Part shown: piece by piece, positions 1 to 4,230 of the stretch
Layout of the letters: the number at the start of each line of letters is the position of its first letter
How positions within the stretch are numbered: the first letter of the stretch is position 1
Notes under the pieces: model-generated
Databases searched by the model: none
What the model was told of the DNA's origin: nothing
Seen by the model: the letters and a program-made list of their open reading frames with translations, nothing else
Position numbers and translations under genes: made by a program
Source of the DNA: Clostridia bacterium
GTDB lineage: Bacteria > Bacillota > Clostridia > Christensenellales > Aristaeellaceae
Length of the DNA stretch: 6,888 nucleotides
Reading direction: 5' to 3'
Assembly (NCBI GenBank): GCA_900754755.1
Contig: CAAEEC010000074.1
Location: 1 to 6,888 of the forward strand

Positions 1-24
1 GGGCCGGTTTTGCGACAGCCTTTT

Positions 25-1308
25 TTAGGCGTTCTGCAGGGTGCGCACCAATAGCTCCGCGTCGGCGGTTTCCGTGGGCGAGCGGCCCACGCGGGTATCG
101 TCGCAATCGCGGCTTTCCAGCGCGGCCACGGGGTGCGGCGCGGTCTGGTAGCGGTAGTCCTCGCCAAAGGCCTTGAGGTACTCCTCAATCACGAGATGGC
201 TGGGCACGATGGCGGCGTCCGGGTTCACGCTGTTCTGATAGCGGAAGAAATCCGCGCTGGGCGGCAGATCGGCCACAGCGGTGTAATGCTCGTGCTTGGC
301 GGTGACGTTCACGGTGCCCAGCACGCCGCGCACGTATTCGATGTTCGAGCCGAGGTGCAGGGGTTCCGGGAACCGCGCATCGGGAATCACCTGGCTGTAG
401 TGCTTGTTTTCGTACTTTTCCAGGAGCTGCGCCGCCTTGTGCAGGTGCCCGATTTCCATCATCAGGAACTGCTCCCACATCTGGCGGATGGCGAGGTCGG
501 TTTCGTCGAGATAGCAGGAATAATAGAGATAGCACTCGGTGTATTCGTGCAGCAACAGCATTTCCAGCCAGGTGGCGTTGGGATCCTGCAGGCTTTCATA
601 CTGGGAAACGTGCTGTTCCTCGATCATGGCGATTTCCTGATAGAGCTTGCGGCCCAGGGCGGTCTTATAGAACGCCTGCTGGTTCATATAGTAGTTCATG
701 GTCTGCTGCTCGGCCGCGGTGATGATGTTCACGTTCAGCTTGGTGAGCAGGGAAGCGGACGCGTCGATGGGATAGCGAATGTCGTCGTGCGGGAAACGGT
801 GCTCGGAAATCGTCGGCCGGCCGGGCATGATTTCCGTGTAGCCGCCCAGCAGGTGCTCGGCCTTTGTGCCGCATTCCATATCCAGCAGGTCGCTATAGCG
901 GTACAGGTGGTCGAAATCTTCCAGCAGCGCGAAGTGCAGCGCTTTTTTCACGCCGATGTCGGTTTCGCGCGAGGCGAGCGCGGCGGTGAGATCCACGGCG
1001 AGTTGTTCATAGCCAATGGTGTGCTCCAGCACGGTTTCGCCGATGGGCTTGAGACAGGAGATTTTCTTTTGCTGCTGCTGTTCCACGCGGCGGGTGAGCG
1101 CCAACTCGCGGCGCAGGTCGTTATCGCAAACGTGCCGGGAGAAATTGCGGGAGAACCACTGCGCCTCAAATTCCGTGCCGTTCATGAGGATGATCCGGCA
1201 CTTTGTGTAGGGATCCACCGTGAAGGGATCGTAGCTCTTGGGGTATAGCCTGCTCCAATCCTGGAACATGTCTTCAATGGGCGCGCACTTTTCCTCAAAT
1301 GGATTCAT
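25..1308 (-). CDS. Ferritin-like di-metal protein with three helix-pair repeats
   Basis: Predicted 427-residue soluble protein with no signal peptide or membrane segment visible. I see three regularly spaced acidic/histidine helix pairs: E101 with D131-x-x-H134, E200 with E230-x-x-H233, and E255 with E285-x-x-H288. In each pair the first acid lies 30 residues before the second. Two consecutive E...ExxH pairs are the signature of a four-helix ferritin-like di-iron (or Mn/Fe) site, so residues 195-300 probably form the complete site; the first pair is an extra half with Asp in place of Glu. An ordered insert (about 150-190) with His/Pro-rich stretches separates repeats 1 and 2. A glutamine run (77-80) precedes the first helix. 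The start at 1308 is chosen over an upstream in-frame ATG at 1452 because AAAGGAG lies 8 nt before it and the upstream extension runs through hairpin DNA. Metal, oxidase or storage role is not determined; it could be a rubrerythrin- or manganese-catalase-like enzyme. Fold is moderately sure, function is not. Confidence 0.85.
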   Translation of the reverse strand: MNPFEEKCAPIEDMFQDWSRLYPKSYDPFTVDPYTKCRIILMNGTEFEAQWFSRNFSRHVCDNDLRRELALTRRVEQQQQKKISCLKPIGETVLEHTIGYEQLAVDLTAALASRETDIGVKKALHFALLEDFDHLYRYSDLLDMECGTKAEHLLGGYTEIMPGRPTISEHRFPHDDIRYPIDASASLLTKLNVNIITAAEQQTMNYYMNQQAFYKTALGRKLYQEIAMIEEQHVSQYESLQDPNATWLEMLLLHEYTECYLYYSCYLDETDLAIRQMWEQFLMMEIGHLHKAAQLLEKYENKHYSQVIPDARFPEPLHLGSNIEYVRGVLGTVNVTAKHEHYTAVADLPPSADFFRYQNSVNPDAAIVPSHLVIEEYLKAFGEDYRYQTAPHPVAALESRDCDDTRVGRSPTETADAELLVRTLQNA

Positions 1309-1316
1309 AAAAAATA

Positions 1317-1323
1317 CTCCTTT
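1317..1323 (-). promoter_or_regulatory. Ribosome binding site of the ferritin-like gene
   Basis: AAAGGAG on the minus strand, 8 nt before the ATG at 1308. It fixes this start over the longer open frame. It lies 5 nt downstream of the closing strand of the structured leader at 1329-1391, so folding of that leader could affect its access. Confidence 0.8.
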
Positions 1324-1328
1324 GCCTT

Positions 1329-1391
1329 GAAAGACTGTGCTGTGGGCGGCGCATAAAAAGCGCGGCCCACGGGAAACACGCGTAGTCTTTC
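1329..1391 (-). promoter_or_regulatory. Structured 5' leader upstream of the ferritin-like gene
   Basis: The minus-strand RNA can fold into a long compact stem. The outer stem is a perfect 8 bp, GAAAGACT (1391-1384) with AGTCTTTC (1336-1329). A 3-bp GTG/CAC helix follows. The inner hairpin pairs GTGGGC (1370-1365) with GCCCAC (1347-1342), then has one C-C mismatch, then GCGC with GCGC, closed by a 7-nt TTTTTAT loop (1359-1353). The outer stem ends just upstream of the ribosome binding site. I do not recognise it as a known riboswitch class. It could be a cis-regulatory element controlling translation, or an mRNA-stabilising structure. There is no clear promoter between it and the palindrome at 1411-1448. 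Confidence 0.5.
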
Positions 1392-1410
1392 CACAAAGGA
1401 GGGGAGTTAT

Positions 1411-1448
1411 TCCTGATCGTTGACAAACCTTCGGTTTGTCAACGAGGA
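1411..1448. repeat. Long palindrome with perfect 12-bp arms
   Basis: CGTTGACAAACC (1418-1429) is followed by a TTC loop and by its exact reverse complement (1433-1444). After a 3-nt bulge (1415-1417) four more pairs form, TCCT (1411-1414) with AGGA (1445-1448), giving 16 bp in total. No T-run follows on either strand, so it is not a standard intrinsic terminator, although it would be a very stable hairpin in RNA. Each arm carries a consensus -35 word (TTGACA), but no good -10 follows at the right distance on either strand. It marks the left edge of the hairpin-rich block; its arm shares TTTGTCAA with the right edge (1852-1859). Confidence 0.8.
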
Positions 1449-1801
1449 TCACCCGGTCGCTTGTCTACGCACCGCGCTGCGCTAACGCTTGCGCGGTGTT
1501 CCGTGGCTGCGCACCGCCCTCGCCTTCGGCGGCGCGGTGTTCCGGCGCTGCGGACGCCTTTTAGGCGTGTCCTCGCGCCTCCAGCCGCTTCGCGGCCTTC
1601 GATTGCGCACTGTGCTTCGCTCCGTGTGCTCGCCACTTCAGCCCTTCGGGCCTTCACCTTTTTGTAAGCGTTTGCATCCACAGTTCGCAATCGTCGATCT
1701 GCATCGCTCGCAAGCTCGCTTGCAGTTCTCGTTGCTCACTGGGCTTACTTCGGCCTGTTTCCGCCACTGGCGGCGGCCTTCGTTCGCCCCGCGAAAAATG
1801 C
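1449..1801. repeat. Non-coding hairpin-rich block, possible structured RNA
   Basis: About 350 nt with no credible gene, densely filled with short perfect inverted repeats. Seen directly: 1470-1477/1491-1498 (8 bp), 1512-1517/1534-1539 (6 bp) with nested 1521-1524/1528-1531, 1554-1559/1563-1568 (6 bp), 1584-1588/1592-1596 (5 bp), 1641-1644/1648-1651 (4 bp), 1710-1714/1719-1723 (5 bp), 1761-1765/1769-1773 (5 bp), 1783-1787/1791-1795 (5 bp). Several have a 3-nt loop that reads GAA on the minus strand. A long-range helix, 1600-1614 with 1679-1693, has 14 pairs and one mismatch, which suggests organised secondary structure. The short open frames here encode Arg/Ala-rich sequence without domains and are probably spurious. 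A strong promoter at the right edge points into it on the minus strand. It may be a non-coding RNA, the 5' leader of the ferritin-like gene, or a REP-like palindromic repeat. Confidence 0.5.
1469..1544. repeat. Tandem pair of diverged hairpin units
   Basis: Two units of 34-35 nt, at 1469-1503 and 1511-1544, share the same borders: they begin GCACCGC and end GCGCGGTGTTCCG. The interiors differ but each keeps an inverted repeat (CACCGC...GCGGTG) with a smaller hairpin nested inside. Conserved stems with changed interiors suggest duplication with selection on, or mutation bias towards, folding. Confidence 0.6.
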
Positions 1802-1830
1802 CAGAAATGACGCACACGCCGTCATTTCTG
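1794..1830 (-). terminator. Probable intrinsic terminator after the glucan operon
   Basis: A perfect 11-bp stem, CAGAAATGACG (1802-1812) with its reverse complement (1820-1830), has a 7-nt loop. On the minus strand five T residues (1798-1794) follow the stem after 3 nt. It lies 37 nt downstream of the kinase stop, a fitting place to end the phosphorylase-hydrolase-kinase transcript. It also overlaps the predicted start of a transcript from the promoter at 1831-1859, for which it would be a 5' hairpin. On the plus strand a 6-T run (1840-1845) lies 9 nt beyond the stem, too far for a good terminator. Confidence 0.5.
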
Positions 1831-1859
1831 ATTAGAACCTTTTTTCGAGACTTTGTCAA
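1831..1859 (-). promoter_or_regulatory. Near-consensus sigma-A promoter facing the hairpin block
   Basis: On the minus strand a perfect -35 TTGACA (1859-1854) is followed, after exactly 17 nt that include an A-tract, by TCTAAT (1836-1831), which matches TATAAT at 5 of 6 positions. Expected transcription start is near 1824, inside the 11-bp stem at 1802-1830. It begins 7 nt after the kinase stop codon. It is the best promoter I can find upstream of the ferritin-like gene, implying either a leader of about 515 nt or a separate RNA. Confidence 0.55.
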
Positions 1860-1866
1860 TAGTCTG

Positions 1867-2367
1867 TTATTCGCCAACCATGGTTCGCAACAGCGGCAAA
1901 AAATCGGCTTCGGCCCGCTCGAGCGGCTGGGAATTTTCGTAAATATAGTCGTAGCGGTAATTTTCCACTTCGTCGTCCGACGCGTTGCCAAAATGGCTCT
2001 GCGCGCCCGGCCGCCGCACTAGCAGGGACAGGCTGCCGGGAATGGCCGCCTGGAGCTTGGCGATTTCCTTTGGCTCGCGGCAATGGATGAATAGAACGCG
2101 CGATTGTGAGGCGCAAAACGCGCGGTAGGCCTCCATCAGGCTGGCAAACGGCAAATCGTTGTAGGCGATGAAGGCGAGCTTGATGTCGGAGAGCAGCTTG
2201 CGGCCGCGCTCATCCTTCACGCCGTCCCAGCCGCCGAAGCGAGCGATTTCCTTGATGCGGTCCACAGCGGAAACGCTGGTGACCGCGTAATGCCGCGCCG
2301 CGATGGCGCAGAGCGTGTCCTTGCCCGCGCCCCCTGCGCCGTTGATGATGATGACGGTCTTTTTCAT
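1867..2367 (-). CDS. Small P-loop kinase, dNMP-kinase-like
   Basis: Predicted 166-residue cytoplasmic protein. A Walker A loop, GAGGAGKD (residues 10-17), directly follows a hydrophobic first strand (TVIIIN), as in nucleoside and nucleotide monophosphate kinases. Further visible family-like segments are the VDRIKEIARFGGWDG region (35-49), the RKLLSDIK helix (56-63), a second strand ending in the HCREPKEI motif (95-102, a likely Walker-B/phosphate-contact region), a basic VRR segment (117-119) and a YDYIYEN segment (139-145). This combination resembles deoxynucleotide monophosphate kinase-like proteins common in clostridia and phages; the true substrate is unknown. The start at 2367 is preferred over ATG 2373 because GGAGGT abuts 2373 directly but is 6 nt from 2367. 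The gene begins 20 nt after the GH13 stop, so it is probably co-transcribed with the glucan genes, with no evident metabolic link. Confidence 0.85.
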   Translation of the reverse strand: MKKTVIIINGAGGAGKDTLCAIAARHYAVTSVSAVDRIKEIARFGGWDGVKDERGRKLLSDIKLAFIAYNDLPFASLMEAYRAFCASQSRVLFIHCREPKEIAKLQAAIPGSLSLLVRRPGAQSHFGNASDDEVENYRYDYIYENSQPLERAEADFLPLLRTMVGE

Positions 2368-2373
2368 GCGCAT

Positions 2374-2379
2374 ACCTCC
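2374..2379 (-). promoter_or_regulatory. Ribosome binding site that decides the kinase start
   Basis: GGAGGT on the minus strand lies 0 nt from the first in-frame ATG (2373) and 6 nt from the second (2367). Only the second spacing allows efficient initiation. Confidence 0.8.
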
Positions 2380-2387
2380 GCACCCCA

Positions 2388-4220
2388 TCACAGGCGGATG
2401 TAGCAACTGGACATGCCGTCCAGTTCCACATGCGCGGCGAACAGATCGAAGGCGATGGACGTTTCGGCCCGGTTGAGCACGCACAGCACGCGCTCGTGGG
2501 GGTATTTTTTGCCGAACGCGTCGGTGCCGCGGATTTCGCGCAAGGCGCACACTACATCGTCGCTGGCGGCGAAAAATTTCACCATGCCGGTTTTGAGCGC
2601 GTGCGAATGGTGCCGCTCGCTGAAAATTTCGTGAATCGCCCGCGTGAGATCCGTATCCTCCCGCCCCCAGGGGAACGCGGCGCGGTTGAACGGATCGTCC
2701 ATGCCCTGCATACCGGCTTCATCGCCGTAGTAGAGGGAGGGCATGCCGGGCAGCGCGCACAAAAAGCGGAAAACGGCGATAAAGCGCTTTTTGCCCAGCG
2801 CGTACGCCTCGTCAGAGAGCGTTGTCGCCCGGCGCAGCGCGCGGATGGGGGAAAGGTTCTTTTCGCCCGCGAGCACATTGATCACCCGCGGCCGGTCGTG
2901 CGAGCCGAGCAGGTTGAGCATGGAATAGTAGAACGGGGCGGGCAGGTTCTCGCGCTGCGAATCGAGCTGGCGCACCAATGCGTGGGCGTCGATATCGCCC
3001 AGCATAAAGGAGAGCAGCGCGTTGCGCAGGGGATAGTTCATGGTGGAATCCAGCGTATCGCCCAGGCAATAGGAGCGCGTTTCCCCATAGGCTACTTTGT
3101 TGGACGGATCTTCCCACACTTCGCCGATCAGGCACGCGCCGTTCTTTTCCTTCACGCGGCGGCGCAGGCCGCGGATGAAGTCCATGGGCAGTTCATCCGC
3201 CACGTCCAGCCGCCAGCCGTACGCGCCGTCTTCCAGATAGCGGGAGGCGATGGCGTCTTTGCCCGATACGATGTATTCATAATGCGAAGGCTCCATTTCG
3301 CGCACGTTGGGCATGGATTTGAAGCCCCACCAGCAATCGTAATCGCCGGGATATTTGCGGAAATCGAACCAGGGATAGTAGGGCGATTTGGGCGATTGGT
3401 ACGCGCCCAAGTCGGGATACGTGCCCTCGCGGTTGAAATAACGGCTGTCGCTGCCTACGTGGGAAAACACGCCGTCCAGCACGATGCGGATGCCCACGCG
3501 CTTGGCGCTGCGGCACAGGGCGCGGAAATCTTCCAGCGTGCCAAAGCCCGGATCGATGGATTCGTAATCGCCGGTATCGTATTTGTGGTTTGTGCGCGAG
3601 CGGAAAATGGGGTTGAGATAGAGCACGGTGACGCCCAGACGGCTGAGATAGGGCAGCTTTTTGCGCAGCCCCTCCAGGTCGCCGCCATAGAAATCGTTGC
3701 ACACGTTGGCGTATTCGTCCCCCGAATTCAGCTCGGGCGGTTCGTTCCAATCCTTGTGATAGTGCGCATCCGCGCTGAGGGCTTTCTGCGCGCGCGGCTT
3801 GCCCTCGCAAAAGCGGTCGACCATCACTTGGTACATAATGCCCTCGCGCATCCATTCCGGGGTTTTGAAAGCACTGTCGTACACCGTGATCTGGAAAGAA
3901 GGCGGTTCGGTTTCGCGCATTTGCCCGCTGCCGCCCAGCCCGTCGGCGGCGTTGCCATAATAGGCGCGCGAAGCGCCGCAATCCTCAATGAAATAATACC
4001 ACATTAGTCCTGGCTGCGCGGGAATGTCCAGCACGATTTCGAAAAGGTCGCGTTCGGTGCGGCGCATTTCGTATTCGGCGGCGTTGCCCGCCCACCAGGT
4101 GCGCAACAGCACGCGCGCGTCGGCAATGCTGGAACGCGCGCGCAGCGTGACCGCGCTCCCGCAGGGTACGGCGCCCTGCGGTGCGCGGTATTGCAAATCG
4201 CGGGAATTGTGAAACAGCAT
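2388..4220 (-). CDS. GH13 alpha-glucan hydrolase (cyclomaltodextrinase/neopullulanase type)
   Basis: Predicted 610-residue cytoplasmic enzyme with no signal peptide. Residues 1-115 look like the N-terminal beta-sandwich (CBM34-like) domain of this group; the TIM barrel starts at about 125 with MYQVMVDRF. The GH13 conserved regions are all visible: region I DGVFSH (249-254), region V MPNV (303-306, the position of MPKLN in neopullulanases), region II GWRLD with R337 and nucleophile D339, region III GEVWE with acid/base E367, and region IV SHD with H441 and D442. All three catalytic acids are present. A C-terminal beta domain follows from about 540. Likely activity is hydrolysis of alpha-1,4 and perhaps alpha-1,6 bonds in maltodextrin, pullulan or cyclodextrin; subfamily and exact specificity are not settled. 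The start follows AGGAG by 5 nt. The same frame stays open upstream to 4799, but that part is antisense-like Arg-rich shadow inside the phosphorylase gene. Confidence 0.93.
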   Translation of the reverse strand: MLFHNSRDLQYRAPQGAVPCGSAVTLRARSSIADARVLLRTWWAGNAAEYEMRRTERDLFEIVLDIPAQPGLMWYYFIEDCGASRAYYGNAADGLGGSGQMRETEPPSFQITVYDSAFKTPEWMREGIMYQVMVDRFCEGKPRAQKALSADAHYHKDWNEPPELNSGDEYANVCNDFYGGDLEGLRKKLPYLSRLGVTVLYLNPIFRSRTNHKYDTGDYESIDPGFGTLEDFRALCRSAKRVGIRIVLDGVFSHVGSDSRYFNREGTYPDLGAYQSPKSPYYPWFDFRKYPGDYDCWWGFKSMPNVREMEPSHYEYIVSGKDAIASRYLEDGAYGWRLDVADELPMDFIRGLRRRVKEKNGACLIGEVWEDPSNKVAYGETRSYCLGDTLDSTMNYPLRNALLSFMLGDIDAHALVRQLDSQRENLPAPFYYSMLNLLGSHDRPRVINVLAGEKNLSPIRALRRATTLSDEAYALGKKRFIAVFRFLCALPGMPSLYYGDEAGMQGMDDPFNRAAFPWGREDTDLTRAIHEIFSERHHSHALKTGMVKFFAASDDVVCALREIRGTDAFGKKYPHERVLCVLNRAETSIAFDLFAAHVELDGMSSCYIRL

Positions 4221-4225
4221 ATTCG

Positions 4226-4230
4226 CTCCT
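4226..4230 (-). promoter_or_regulatory. GH13 ribosome binding site overlapping the phosphorylase stop
   Basis: AGGAG (4230-4226) shares bases with the upstream TAG stop (4231-4229) and lies 5 nt before the GH13 ATG at 4220. Ribosomes ending the phosphorylase would be placed on the next start, which suggests translational coupling and matched expression. Confidence 0.8.

Noticed and set aside
133..1248. Plus-strand open frame of 371 codons
   Set aside because: Antisense shadow of the ferritin-like gene; no recognisable protein features and no supporting start context.
1411..1448. Palindrome as an intrinsic terminator
   Set aside because: No T-run follows the stem on either strand, although the stem is strong.
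1309..1452. Extended start of the ferritin-like protein at 1452
   Set aside because: The extra 48 residues translate the palindrome and leader hairpins, and AAAGGAG is correctly placed only for 1308.
1449..1801. CRISPR array
   Set aside because: No identical direct repeats with regular unique spacers; the repeats are inverted, short and of varied sequence.
1439..2022. Several 68-177 codon open frames across the hairpin block on both strands
   Set aside because: Arg/Ala-rich translations of palindromic DNA with no domain and no credible start; the long open frames probably reflect high GC.
2430..4007. Long plus-strand open frame of 525 codons
   Set aside because: It lies wholly antisense to the GH13 catalytic domain, has composition typical of a reverse-complement shadow (Val/Gly/His/Ala rich) and shows no domain.
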